A DNA stretch of 64,000 bases, from NCBI RefSeq assembly GCF_022867885.1, contig NZ_JALIFP010000003.1, forward strand, positions 1 to 64,000. Direction: 5' to 3'. Both the position numbers and the translations under genes were made by a program. Under the pieces are notes generated by a model. It was not told where the DNA came from. It ran no database searches and saw only the letters and a program-made list of their open reading frames with translations. The DNA is from Lederbergia sp. NSJ-179 (GTDB lineage: Bacteria; Bacillota; Bacilli; Bacillales; Bacillaceae_C). Numbering within the stretch: position 1 is the first letter of the stretch; every line of letters starts with the position of its first letter. Shown here in pieces: positions 9,100-17,258 of the stretch.

Positions 9100-9175
9100 G
9101 CTTCCATAGCTCAGTTGGTAGAGTGCATCCATGGTAAGGATGAGGTCGCCGGTTCAAGCCCGGCTGGAAGCTCCA
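9100..9175 (+). tRNA. tRNA-Thr (GGT), prophage integration target
   Basis: Acceptor GCTTCCA/TGGAAGC, anticodon GGT in loop ATGGTAA, T-loop TTCAAGC, discriminator T, encoded CCA. Its 3' 43 bases (9130-9172) are repeated at 46487-46529. The 3' part seen here came with the phage. The displaced host end at attR is followed by TTA, not CA. Confidence 0.97.
9130..9172 (+). repeat. attL core of the prophage
   Basis: A 43-bp perfect direct repeat of 46487-46529 covering the anticodon loop to the discriminator of tRNA-Thr. The flanking bases differ (C/T on both sides), so the core limits are exact. Confidence 0.95.
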
Positions 9176-9239
9176 TTAAAATGTTGATATGACGCTGTTT
9201 CTCGCCGATGAGGAGCAGCGTATTTTTTATATTTTTTAT

Positions 9240-9265
9240 TCGTGTGACCGAAATGTGACCAATCT
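9240..9265 (+). promoter_or_regulatory. likely integrase arm-type sites, left
   Basis: Two direct copies of the word (G/A)TGTGACC(G/A)A lie just outside the integrase stop codon. The same word recurs as an array next to attR (46342-46380). Matched repeats at both ends of a tyrosine-integrase prophage suggest arm-binding sites. Confidence 0.6.
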
Positions 9266-10428
9266 CAAACATCTTCAAAAATGTCACCTGCTTCTTTGTC
9301 TTGGTCCTCAGCAACGTGAGCGTAAAAGTTTAGGGTCGTTTTTATATCTTTATGTCCTAATCTTTTTTGTACTGTTTTCATTGTTATCCCTTTTTTGGCC
9401 CCTTCCGTTAAAATTATAGTAGCGGAGGAATGTCTTAGATCATGAAATCTTACCCTTCTGATTTTACCTTCGAATCTATTCATAAATCTATTCCAAAACG
9501 TAGTAATGGAATCGGGACGATGGGGGATGCCATATTCATTTGCAAAAAGAAGGAATACTTCTTGTCCTTTCACATCTTTAAATCCTTTCCACAAATCTCC
9601 TATTTCCTCTTGTAGCGCTTTTCTTTCTTTATAATAATCATTCAACTCTCGCATGAATGTTTTTGGTAACGCCACTATTCTAGTGTCTTCCGCTTTTGTA
9701 TCTTTTAAACGGAGTCCTTCTGTTTTCGAAAGTTGGAGAGACCGTTTAACCGATATCAGGTTATTCTCAAAATCAACAACATCATCTGCAAGACCTGCTA
9801 TTTCACCTCTTCGTAATCCACCAAACAAAGCGAGTTTTACTATATGTTGTTGTCTTACCTCTAATGTTTTAAGTAGCCTCATTAGATCAGGTAATTCATG
9901 CTTTCTGTAGAAATCTTTTTTCTGCTTTTTAGTATCAGATGGCATTTTCACTTCTGACATTGGGTTATCATCTTTATCAATAATTTTCCACTGAACCGCA
10001 TGTTTAAATATTGACTGTAGGATTTTATATTTAGTTTCTAGCGAACCCCTATTCAATTCCCTTTCGTGATTAAAAAACTCAATGATATCAAAAGTTGATA
10101 CCTCTTTTAGTTTAAAGTGTTCAAAAAATGGAAGGATGGTCCCCTCTAATTTAATGGTGTAATTCTCTGCTGTAGGTGGTTCTAGTTCTGGTATAGCATA
10201 GTTCTTCTTCCATCGATTTGAAAAATCTGGGAAAGATATTTTAGTTTGGTCAAGATGACGAGTTTTTTTAACTTCCTGTTCAAAATCCTTTAATAAACTT
10301 TGTGCTTGACGTGGACCACTAGCCTTCACTACTTTAGTTCTTCTATCCCTTTTACCATTAGGCTTATAACCTAGCTCAACATATAACCTATATTTTTTCT
10401 TTGGTATTAATTCATCAAACGATGCCAA
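9265..10428 (-). CDS. int: phage tyrosine integrase
   Basis: Site-specific recombinase that inserted the prophage into tRNA-Thr. The 387 aa comprise an N-terminal arm-binding domain (about 1-50), a SAM-like core-binding domain (about 60-150) and a catalytic domain with Arg in GGLRRGE, HDLRHS (HxxR) and the nucleophile Tyr in LNFYAHV. The TTG start follows AAAGGAGC. It lies adjacent to attL in the usual place. Closest in type to Bacillus/Listeria siphophage integrases. Confidence 0.95.
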   Translation of the reverse strand: MASFDELIPKKKYRLYVELGYKPNGKRDRRTKVVKASGPRQAQSLLKDFEQEVKKTRHLDQTKISFPDFSNRWKKNYAIPELEPPTAENYTIKLEGTILPFFEHFKLKEVSTFDIIEFFNHERELNRGSLETKYKILQSIFKHAVQWKIIDKDDNPMSEVKMPSDTKKQKKDFYRKHELPDLMRLLKTLEVRQQHIVKLALFGGLRRGEIAGLADDVVDFENNLISVKRSLQLSKTEGLRLKDTKAEDTRIVALPKTFMRELNDYYKERKALQEEIGDLWKGFKDVKGQEVFLLFANEYGIPHRPDSITTFWNRFMNRFEGKIRRVRFHDLRHSSATIILTEGAKKGITMKTVQKRLGHKDIKTTLNFYAHVAEDQDKEAGDIFEDV

Positions 10429-10477
10429 TTTTAAAATGCTCCTTTCAAATTTTCTTGAGTTTATGATCTAATATCGC

Positions 10478-10498
10478 TTACATAAGAAATCACCTCCT
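10478..10498 (-). promoter_or_regulatory. start-stop minimal reading frame ahead of int
   Basis: On the minus strand a full-length Shine-Dalgarno AAAGGAGGTGA is followed by ATG TAA at 10483-10478. No longer frame uses this very strong ribosome site. It may be a decayed leader gene or a translation control element for int. Confidence 0.4.
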
Positions 10499-10526
10499 TT
10501 AAGGGAATGTACGTTTGGTTAAAAGG

Positions 10527-10988
10527 TTAAAAATTTTTCATATCTAATACACCCAAAGGGTCAAAGTAGAGTATTTTTTCTTTTACCAAAGTAAATAAAC
10601 CATATTCCTCTTTATAGCGTTTAAGCGATTCTTCTAAAAAAGGTTCATTAACTCCTAGGTATTCCGCAAGTTCGTATTTATTTTTCACTCCTTCATTACT
10701 TGCGGAAATTAATTTTTCAAGAGGTATCAATTTCTTATACGCCCAATTGCGGGCCCTTTTTTCTTGTTTACGATTAGGGAGGCTAGATTGATCTAGGATG
10801 TCTCCAACTGATGTGTGATAATGTCCTAATTCTTCAGCAAGCACGCAGGCCTTGTCTGTAGAGGATTCTATGTTTCTATTAATCCAAATGATCTTATTCG
10901 AATATAAACCCTTAATTTTGCTACTTAATGGTTTTTCATAAACATCTATATTTTGATCATGCGCCTGACTTAGAAGTTTTTCATACAT
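10527..10988 (-). CDS. immA: ImmA/IrrE-family metalloprotease-like protein
   Basis: A 153-aa protein paired with the repressor upstream. In ICEBs1 and phi105 relatives ImmA cleaves the repressor on induction. The zinc motif region reads LAEELGHYH: the usual HExxH is EELGH, a first-position change seen in some phage members. Whether it still binds zinc is uncertain. It starts 10 bases after the repressor stop, implying one transcript. The C-terminal half holds a helix-turn-helix-like EYLGVNEPFLEESLKRY. Confidence 0.8.
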   Translation of the reverse strand: MYEKLLSQAHDQNIDVYEKPLSSKIKGLYSNKIIWINRNIESSTDKACVLAEELGHYHTSVGDILDQSSLPNRKQEKRARNWAYKKLIPLEKLISASNEGVKNKYELAEYLGVNEPFLEESLKRYKEEYGLFTLVKEKILYFDPLGVLDMKNF

Positions 10989-10998
10989 ATTTTTATCC

Positions 10999-11325
10999 TC
11001 ACTGCTGTTTTCTTTTTAGTTTCACAAATTCTTTAAAACGTTCAATTTCCTCTAACTCTTCCTCCGTCCATTCTTCACCATCGTGGTGAGCTGCAATTGT
11101 ATGTATTTTGTCTTCATCGGGAAGTCTTTTTATATCAGTTCGTCCAAGAAGGTAGTCGGTAGATACATCAAAGTATTCAGCTACTTTTCTTACGTTGTCA
11201 ATCTTAGGCGATGAGTTATCCCATCTGCGGATTTGCCCGTTAGATATTCCTGTTTTTCTTTCAACTTCGGCAAAAGTTACTTTTTTTTCGTCACATAAAA
11301 ATTTTATTCTTTCCACTAAACCCAC
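10999..11325 (-). CDS. CI-like phage repressor (HTH_XRE)
   Basis: A 108-aa lysogeny repressor with an N-terminal Xre-type HTH (about 5-60: VTFAEVERKTGISNGQIRRW and YFDVSTDYLLGR) and an acidic tail likely used for dimerisation or ImmA recognition. Divergent from the early genes across a control region with three TAGC(N6)GCTA operators. The expected minus-strand promoter lies at 11546-11574. Confidence 0.88.
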   Translation of the reverse strand: MGLVERIKFLCDEKKVTFAEVERKTGISNGQIRRWDNSSPKIDNVRKVAEYFDVSTDYLLGRTDIKRLPDEDKIHTIAAHHDGEEWTEEELEEIERFKEFVKLKRKQQ

Positions 11326-11362
11326 TCATATCAACCCTTCGAGAGCTTACCGAAAAATATTC

Positions 11363-11376
11363 TAGCATTTACGCTA
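11363..11376. promoter_or_regulatory. repressor operator O1
   Basis: TAGCATTTACGCTA, a 14-bp imperfect palindrome, lies closest to the repressor gene. One base differs from O2. Confidence 0.75.
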
Positions 11377-11384
11377 TAAATGTG

Positions 11385-11413
11385 TTGACTATTAGCATTT
11401 GCGCTAGTATACT
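11385..11413 (+). promoter_or_regulatory. rightward early promoter with embedded operator O2
   Basis: TTGACT at 11385-11390, 17-nt spacer, TATACT at 11408-11413. The operator TAGCATTTGCGCTA (11393-11406) fills the spacer, so repressor binding should block RNA polymerase directly. Confidence 0.8.
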
Positions 11414-11545
11414 TCTAAGTAAGCTATTTGATTAGCGAAAAAGACAATAAAAAATATGACCTATGTAAATACATTTTTTAACGCTGGGGAGCTAAAAAAA
11501 ATGTGATAATACAGGCTTTTTTAAGTCTTATTTAGCTATGCTTTG

Positions 11546-11574
11546 ATAATAGCATATGCGCTAATATTGGTCAA
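11546..11574 (-). promoter_or_regulatory. leftward promoter for repressor with embedded operator O3
   Basis: On the minus strand: TTGACC (11574-11569), 17-nt spacer and TATTAT (11551-11546), with operator TAGCATATGCGCTA at 11550-11563 in the spacer. It faces the rightward promoter, so the two transcripts would overlap for about 120 bases. Confidence 0.7.
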
Positions 11575-11702
11575 TAACTTTCGCTAATTTATTAGCATTT
11601 TATTTAATGCGCTGTGATACCGAGCCGATGACGGTGTAACTTGTTCGGATTTATAGCTTATGTAGCGGTAGCGACGCTAGAAACTTGAAAGGAGGTTAGA
11701 TT

Positions 11703-11885
11703 ATGTCAGAGGATTTAAGTATTAAAGTTCGAAACGAGCTGTACAGAAAAAAAATGAAGCATGTTGAACTAGCTAATCTTTTAGGAATTTCTGGTTCATA
11801 TCTTAGTGATATCTTAAGCGGTAAAAGAGATGGCGCCAAGGCTCAGGAACACATCGAGCGCATAAGGAAAATCTTAAATATTTAA
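11703..11885 (+). CDS. Cro-like HTH protein
   Basis: A 60-aa protein that is nearly all one Xre-type helix-turn-helix (VELANLLGISGSYLSDILSGKR, about residues 20-41). First gene of the rightward early operon, behind AAAGGAGG. Position opposite the repressor suggests a Cro role in the lysis/lysogeny decision. Confidence 0.75.
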   Translation: MSEDLSIKVRNELYRKKMKHVELANLLGISGSYLSDILSGKRDGAKAQEHIERIRKILNI

Positions 11886-11902
11886 GGAATGGAGGTTACA
11901 TC

Positions 11903-12103
11903 ATGAGACGTGTGAGAGGTGTTAAGTCTTTATCGGAATACCTCAAGTCAATCAATTGCGATATGTCCGCTTCTACGATCTATAGACTGCTAAAAACCAA
12001 CAGGATTCCATGCAGACGTCCAAGTCCTAGCATATTGATCTTCGATCTAGACGTAATAGACCATTGGCTTTCAACGGATATAGAGAGGGAGGCGATTAAA
12101 TGA
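11903..12103 (+). CDS. small HTH DNA-binding protein, possible excisionase
   Basis: A 66-aa basic protein with a winged-helix or excisionase-like layout: SLSEYLKSINCDMSASTIYR then basic residues and FDLDVIDHWL. It lies 17 bases after the Cro-like gene with RBS GGAGG. It could be an excisionase or another early regulator; sequence alone does not decide. Confidence 0.6.
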   Translation: MRRVRGVKSLSEYLKSINCDMSASTIYRLLKTNRIPCRRPSPSILIFDLDVIDHWLSTDIEREAIK

Positions 12104-12318
12104 ATCTTGTTGCGGAACGTTTCATCGAACTAAGTGTCCTGCAAAAACATCGAAGGTTGACCCGCTCTGAAAAACAGGATTTAAACATAGCATTAAAACA
12201 CCTTGAAAAACTCGAATGGCGAAAGGCAAAGCTAAAAAATTTATCTCTCGTCGCCAGTATTTCAAATGATGTTGACTGGCAACATGAAATTTGCGCCAAA
12301 CTCGAAAAACTTAATTAG
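12100..12318 (+). CDS. small phage protein (DUF7667-like)
   Basis: A 72-aa alpha-helical, charged protein whose ATG overlaps the previous stop by four bases (ATGA). The SVLQKHRRLT / LNIALKHLEKLEWRKAKLKNLSLVAS layout resembles small early proteins common in Bacillaceae phages. Function unknown. Confidence 0.6.
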   Translation: MNLVAERFIELSVLQKHRRLTRSEKQDLNIALKHLEKLEWRKAKLKNLSLVASISNDVDWQHEICAKLEKLN

Positions 12319-12332
12319 GAGGAGAAAATTAA

Positions 12333-12446
12333 ATGATCTCAGCGGGTTCTTGGGTCAATTTAAAAGCAAGTGAGAAAGTTATGCTTTTGAAAGTTTTAAA
12401 TGCAAAAACAGCCTTAACTTGGCAACTTCGAAAGGTGGTGAAATAA
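12333..12446 (+). CDS. very small phage protein
   Basis: A 37-aa frame starting MISAGSWVNLKASEKV behind a strong AGGAGGAG. It ends at TAA directly joined to the next ATG (TAAATG). The tight packing and good RBS support translation. Function unknown. Confidence 0.5.
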   Translation: MISAGSWVNLKASEKVMLLKVLNAKTALTWQLRKVVK

Positions 12447-12614
12447 ATGCCCCAAGTAAAACATGTGGAAGATCATCCCATTGAAGATGTTTTTGGTTCG
12501 GAGATTTTACCAGGTGACCTATACTGGGTCTTCGGAGATGTCGTTGTAAGTGATTTATATTTAAAAACTTATCTGGTAGAAAAGCAAAACGTCCAATGTT
12601 ACCGAGTAATATAA
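12447..12614 (+). CDS. small phage protein
   Basis: A 55-aa acidic protein (MPQVKHVEDHPIEDVFGSE) whose start abuts the previous stop. RBS AAAGGTGGTG lies within the end of the preceding gene. A hairpin follows. No family recognised. Confidence 0.5.
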   Translation: MPQVKHVEDHPIEDVFGSEILPGDLYWVFGDVVVSDLYLKTYLVEKQNVQCYRVI

Positions 12615-12650
12615 AAAGGCCACTCTGCAAAGTGACCTTCAAAAAACTAT
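12612..12650 (+). terminator. possible weak terminator
   Basis: The hairpin AAGGcCACT / AGTGaCCTT has one mismatch, and there is no good T run after it. It may attenuate transcription between the control genes and the replication block. Confidence 0.4.
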
Positions 12651-12684
12651 TTTCGAAATCATTATAACACAGGAGGTAGTACCT

Positions 12685-13182
12685 ATGAAAATTGAAGTGA
12701 ATGTACAGGCACCGGAATTAGTGATTGCTATTAACAATCTAGCAAATGCTATGGGGTCAGCTCCCGCAGTTGAAGCTCCAAAAAGTAAAGTAGAAAAAGT
12801 AGAGAAGAAGGAGGCTAATGAGCCTGAAACATTTAAGAAGGCCAGTTATTTTTATCATGAAGCCAGTGACGCTTATCTTGCATTCAAGAAAGGTGACGAA
12901 GTTCCCACAGATGCAGATTTCCAAATGTGTGATCCAATCTCTAAAAAAGAGTATGACAAAGGTATCGCTGAACAGAAGAAAGCAGAAAAGCCGGAAGAGG
13001 ATAAGGAAGATGAACAAGAAGTTCCATCTGTTGAGGAAGTGCGTGCCAAGACTGCTGAAGCTGCAAAAGCTGGAAAGAAAGAAGAAATTAAAGATTTGCT
13101 TGCTGAATTAGGGGTGAGCGCTGTATCTAAGATTCCTGAAAATCAGCGTGCAGAATACCTTGAAAAGTTGGATGAGCTATGA
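12685..13182 (+). CDS. conserved phage early protein, hypothetical
   Basis: 165 aa. It has a short N-terminal beta/alpha start (MKIEVNVQAPELVIAINNLA), a charged lysine/glutamate linker (about 35-55 and 100-120) and a C-terminal helical part (VEEVRAKTAEAAKAGKKEEIKDLL). This layout is frequent at the head of phage replication blocks encoding DUF2800/DUF2815 and Pol I. It overlaps the next gene by four bases. Role unknown; possibly a recombination accessory factor. Confidence 0.6.
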   Translation: MKIEVNVQAPELVIAINNLANAMGSAPAVEAPKSKVEKVEKKEANEPETFKKASYFYHEASDAYLAFKKGDEVPTDADFQMCDPISKKEYDKGIAEQKKAEKPEEDKEDEQEVPSVEEVRAKTAEAAKAGKKEEIKDLLAELGVSAVSKIPENQRAEYLEKLDEL

Positions 13183-14366
13183 GCCAAAATCATTCAGAGA
13201 GATCGCATGCCAAACTAAGTGCGTCAGGATCCAGCAGATGGTTAGCTTGCCCCGGTAGCGTTGCGCTAGAAAGTGAATATCCGGATGTCACTACGTCATT
13301 TGCAGAAGAAGGTACTGCTGCTCATGAACTGTCTGAACTTATTCTACAGCACAAGCTAGGTGATCTCACCAAGCGCCAGTTTTCTGGAAGGCTGAAAAAG
13401 CATAAAGCTGGTGAGTATTACAGCCAGGAGATGTACGACCATTGCGATAATTACACGGACTTGGTGATCGAACGAGTGAACGAAGCGAAGGCAAAAACTC
13501 AAGATGCCCAGGTTTTACTGGAACAGCGATTAGATTTTTCACAATGGGTTCCTGATGGTTTCGGTACTGGTGATGTTCTTGTCATTGCTGATGGAGTTAT
13601 TGAAGTCATTGACCTTAAATACGGCAAAGGCGTTCCCATATCAGCTGAAAACAACAGTCAGATGCGCTTATATGGTCTAGGCGCTTATAACGAATACGAC
13701 ATGCTTTATGATATTGAAACGGTTCGTATGACCATTATTCAACCCAGGCTGGACAGCGTTTCAACAGAAGAGATATCTGCAGACGAACTGTTAAAGTGGG
13801 CTGGTGATGTAGTAAAGCCTACCGCTGAAGATGCTGCACAAGGAAGTGATGTGTTTGAAGCTGGGGAGCACTGCCGTTTCTGTAAAGCCCGGGCTGAATG
13901 CCGAGTAAGGGCAGAGGCAAACTTGGAGTTAGCTAGGCACGAATTTAAAGAACCGGCTCTATTAAGTCCAGAAGAAGTTGCAGACATTTTGGCCAAAGCT
14001 GCAGAACTAAAATCGTGGGTGGATGATGTGGAAAGCCATGCTTTAGATCAAGCACATAATTATGGTGTTACCTATCCAGGTTGGAAAGTTGTCGAAGGCA
14101 GAAGCAACCGCATTTATTCAGATAAAGACGTTGTGGCCGATCTATTAATCTTAGAAGGCTACAGTGAGGAAGAGATTCATAAGCCTGCAGAGCTAAAAGG
14201 GATTACTGATATGCAGAAGGTGCTTGGTAAAAAGCAATTCGATTCAATACTTAAGGATCACATCATTAAGCCACCTGGCAAGCCAAAATTAGCACCTGAA
14301 TCAGACAAGCGTCCAGCGTTATCATCTGCAGCCAGTGCGGCTGAGGACTTTAAAGATGGTGAGTAA
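13179..14366 (+). CDS. DUF2800 PD-(D/E)XK nuclease-like protein
   Basis: A 395-aa RecB/Cas4-like nuclease candidate. Visible: the N-terminal SSRWLACPGSVALE with a Cys that can serve a Fe-S cluster, EEGTAAHE, the active-site core VIEVIDLKYGKG (about 143-154), a QMRLYGLGA helix and a C-terminal cysteine cluster CRFCKARAEC. It lies directly before the DUF2815 gene, as in many phages where the pair serves DNA replication or recombination. It overlaps the preceding gene by four bases. Confidence 0.82.
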   Translation: MSQNHSERSHAKLSASGSSRWLACPGSVALESEYPDVTTSFAEEGTAAHELSELILQHKLGDLTKRQFSGRLKKHKAGEYYSQEMYDHCDNYTDLVIERVNEAKAKTQDAQVLLEQRLDFSQWVPDGFGTGDVLVIADGVIEVIDLKYGKGVPISAENNSQMRLYGLGAYNEYDMLYDIETVRMTIIQPRLDSVSTEEISADELLKWAGDVVKPTAEDAAQGSDVFEAGEHCRFCKARAECRVRAEANLELARHEFKEPALLSPEEVADILAKAAELKSWVDDVESHALDQAHNYGVTYPGWKVVEGRSNRIYSDKDVVADLLILEGYSEEEIHKPAELKGITDMQKVLGKKQFDSILKDHIIKPPGKPKLAPESDKRPALSSAASAAEDFKDGE

Positions 14367-14652
14367 GGACTATGGATACGGGATTTTCAGTACCGTATCA
14401 AAGCTATATGTTTTTGGTATCTATGAACCTTCCAAAAGAAAAGCCTGGCAAAAACTGTGGGATAAAATTGGGAGCGATGCTAGGAAATGGCGCTTTGAGG
14501 CAAGACGGATCAAGACGCATCCAAATGAAATAAATAAAAAACAGCCTAAACAAAAGGTGAGATTAATGGGCGATATCGCAGATTATCATGTAGACCAATT
14601 CACTTCAGGAAAATGGGGATCATCAAATAACAAAAAGAGGAGAGATTCAACG
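14356..14652 (+). CDS. small ORF reading in frame into DUF2815
   Basis: Ninety-nine codons from ATG 14356 with no stop before the DUF2815 start. The sequence (MVSKDYGYGIFSTVSKLYVF, then KAWQKLWDKIGSDARKWRFEA) looks like a genuine small protein. The last codons translate the Shine-Dalgarno of the next gene. Either its own stop has been lost, giving a 286-aa fusion, or the part is no longer used. No family recognised. Confidence 0.45.
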
Positions 14653-15216
14653 ATGGCAATTACAAATACAGATACAAAAGTGATTACAGGAAAGGTACGT
14701 TTAAGCTTTGCAAATGTATGGGAGCCGAAGTCTATCAACGGCGGGGATGCTAAATACAGTACTTCTATTCTTATCCCGAAAACAGACAAAAATACCATGA
14801 AGAAAATCAAGGCAGCTGTGGAAGCAGCAAAAGAGCTAGGTAAGAATGAAAAATGGGGCGGTAAAATTCCTAAGAATATTCATACGCCAGTCCGAGACGG
14901 TGACGAGGAAGCAGATGAAAAAGGCGAGGCGTATGAAGGACATTACTTCCTAAATGCTTCTTCTAAGAATAAGCCCGGTATTGTGGATCGTAACCGAGAG
15001 GAGATTATCGATACAACAGAGGTTTACAGCGGTTGCTACGTGCGTGTCTCCATTAACTTCTACCCGTTTGATACTAACGGTAACAAGGGTGTGGCAGTAG
15101 GACTTAACAATATTCAGAAATGGGAAGACGGGGACTTCCTTGGAGGGCGCAGTCGTGCAGAGGATGACTTTGACGATTTAGACGGTGACGATGGGGAAGA
15201 CGACTTTTTGAACTAA
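14653..15216 (+). CDS. DUF2815 protein, likely phage ssDNA-binding protein
   Basis: 187 aa. Phage DUF2815 proteins are thought to be single-strand DNA-binding replication proteins. The domain shows VRLSFANVWEPKSING at its start and VRVSINFYPFDTNGNKGVAVGLNNI, ending in a very acidic tail (DDFDDLDGDDGEDDF) typical of SSBs. ATG 14653 follows AAGAGGAGAG at eight bases, so I prefer it over the longer in-frame start. Confidence 0.8.
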   Translation: MAITNTDTKVITGKVRLSFANVWEPKSINGGDAKYSTSILIPKTDKNTMKKIKAAVEAAKELGKNEKWGGKIPKNIHTPVRDGDEEADEKGEAYEGHYFLNASSKNKPGIVDRNREEIIDTTEVYSGCYVRVSINFYPFDTNGNKGVAVGLNNIQKWEDGDFLGGRSRAEDDFDDLDGDDGEDDFLN

Positions 15217-15272
15217 TCTACGAGGGGGTATTTGCTCCCTCTTTCTATTAATCTTTTTTGGAGGTAGATAGT

Positions 15273-17222
15273 ATGGTCACTCTCTCCATTGATATCGAAA
15301 CTTATTCCGGTATCAATCTATTACAAACTGGTGTCTATAAATATGTAGAAGATCCGGATTTTGAAATATTACTGTTTGCATATGCTTTTAACGATGATCC
15401 GGTCACTGTCATTGATTTAACCGATTTTGAGAATGTTCCGGAGAATGTCATGGAGTCTTTGACTGATCCAAAAATCTTAAAAACAGCATTCAATGCCAAC
15501 TTTGAAAGAACTTGTATAGCCAAGCATTTTGGCTTAGAAATGGATCCAGCACAGTGGCAGTGCAGTTCTGTCCACGCTTTGACCTTAGGTTTACCTAACT
15601 ACCTGGATGGTGTGGCCAAAGCAATGAAATTGGATGTCGAGAAAGATCAAAAAGGTAAAAATCTCATTAAGTATTTTTCCGTTCCTTGTAAGCCAACAAA
15701 AGTGAATGGTGGTCGCACTAGGAATTACCCTCATCACGATCCGGATAAATGGATTCAATATATAGAGTATTGCCGGCAAGACGTGATAGTGGAAAGAGAG
15801 ATACGTAAGAAACTAAAGAAATTCCCGATTCCTAAACAGGAAAACAGGCTATGGCAAGTGGACCAAATTATAAATGATCGCGGCGTTTATTTAGATCAAG
15901 AGTTAGTTAATCAGGCTATTGCTTGCGATAAGCAATACAAAGAAAGGCTTCTGCAACGTGCTACGGACGTAACCGGTTTGGATAATCCTAACAGCCTTCC
16001 ACAGCTAAAAAAATGGCTAAAAGAGAAAACAGGGGAGGACGTAAAGAGCGTTACGAAAGACACTATGCCCAATTTAATTGAAAAAGCTAATGATCCAGCA
16101 GTGAAGGAAGCATTAGAGTTACGCCAAGAGTTGGGAAGGACTTCTGTTACGAAGTTCGACAAGATGCGTATAGTTGTTAATCAAGATAGCCGAGTAAGAG
16201 GGATTCTTCAATTTTACGGAGCCAATCGTACTGGTAGATGGGCAGGACGTTTAGTGCAGATTCATAACTTACGAAAAAACGAGCTCCCGGATTTAAGTTT
16301 AGCAAGAGAGTTGTTAAAACAAGGCGAATTTGAATTATTAGAGCTTTTATTTGGTGATATTCCAGATACACTTTCACAGTTGTTAAGGCCTTCCTTTGTT
16401 CCTAGTCCTGGCAATATCTTCTATGTATCTGACTTCTCAGCAATTGAGGCAAGAGTGATTGCATGGTTGGCGGATGAAAAGTGGCGACTAGATGTGTTCA
16501 ATAGTCATGGAAAAATATATGAAGCTTCTGCTGCAGCTATGTTCAATGTTCCAATTGAAGATATTGACAAGAGCAGCCCTTTACGCCAAAAAGGGAAGGT
16601 GTCAGAGTTGGCCCTTGGATACCAAGGCGGACCTGGTGCATTAATTCAAATGGGCGCACTAGACATGGGGATTGATGAGGAAGAGCTCCCTGAACTGGTC
16701 AGAACTTGGCGTGACGCTAATCCAAAAATCAGACAATTATGGTACGACACAGAAGCGAATGCACTTGCTGCCGTTCGTGGTAAAACGACTGTAAAAGGTC
16801 CAAAGGGCGTTAACTTCATTTATGAATCTGGAACGCTATTTATTCAACTGCCATCTGGAAGAAAGTTAGCTTATGTTCGCCCAAGAATTCAACCTCATCA
16901 AAAATTTGAGGGTAAGGATGAATTTACCTATGAAGGTCCTGGCAGCACCGGAATGGAACGGATAGGCACTTATGGCGGGAAATTGGTGGAGAATATCGTC
17001 CAGGCAATTGCAAGAGACTGTCTTGGGGAATCACTCATTAACTTAGAAAACTCCGGCTATAAGACAGTTATGCATGTTCACGATGAAGCCGTATTGGATG
17101 TTCCTATTGGTAAAGGTAGCTTAGAAGAGGTTACAGAAATTATGGGGCGACCAGTTAAGTGGGCAAAAGGTTTACCCTTATCTGCAGATGCGTATGAAAC
17201 AGACTATTATATGAAGGATTAG
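15273..17222 (+). CDS. phage family A DNA polymerase
   Basis: A 649-aa Pol I-like replicative polymerase with proofreading exonuclease. Exonuclease motifs are LSIDIETY (about 4-11), NANFERT and YCRQDVIVE. Polymerase motif A is VSDFSAIEARV, motif B is around RQKGKVSELALGYQGG, and motif C is MHVHDEAVLDV. ATG 15273 has GGAGG nine bases ahead; an upstream in-frame TTG lacks an RBS. Part of the DUF2800-DUF2815-Pol replication cassette of many Firmicute siphophages. Confidence 0.92.
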   Translation: MVTLSIDIETYSGINLLQTGVYKYVEDPDFEILLFAYAFNDDPVTVIDLTDFENVPENVMESLTDPKILKTAFNANFERTCIAKHFGLEMDPAQWQCSSVHALTLGLPNYLDGVAKAMKLDVEKDQKGKNLIKYFSVPCKPTKVNGGRTRNYPHHDPDKWIQYIEYCRQDVIVEREIRKKLKKFPIPKQENRLWQVDQIINDRGVYLDQELVNQAIACDKQYKERLLQRATDVTGLDNPNSLPQLKKWLKEKTGEDVKSVTKDTMPNLIEKANDPAVKEALELRQELGRTSVTKFDKMRIVVNQDSRVRGILQFYGANRTGRWAGRLVQIHNLRKNELPDLSLARELLKQGEFELLELLFGDIPDTLSQLLRPSFVPSPGNIFYVSDFSAIEARVIAWLADEKWRLDVFNSHGKIYEASAAAMFNVPIEDIDKSSPLRQKGKVSELALGYQGGPGALIQMGALDMGIDEEELPELVRTWRDANPKIRQLWYDTEANALAAVRGKTTVKGPKGVNFIYESGTLFIQLPSGRKLAYVRPRIQPHQKFEGKDEFTYEGPGSTGMERIGTYGGKLVENIVQAIARDCLGESLINLENSGYKTVMHVHDEAVLDVPIGKGSLEEVTEIMGRPVKWAKGLPLSADAYETDYYMKD

Positions 17223-17258
17223 CAATCAAAGCTTATTATCAGAAGGGATTGAGACGCA

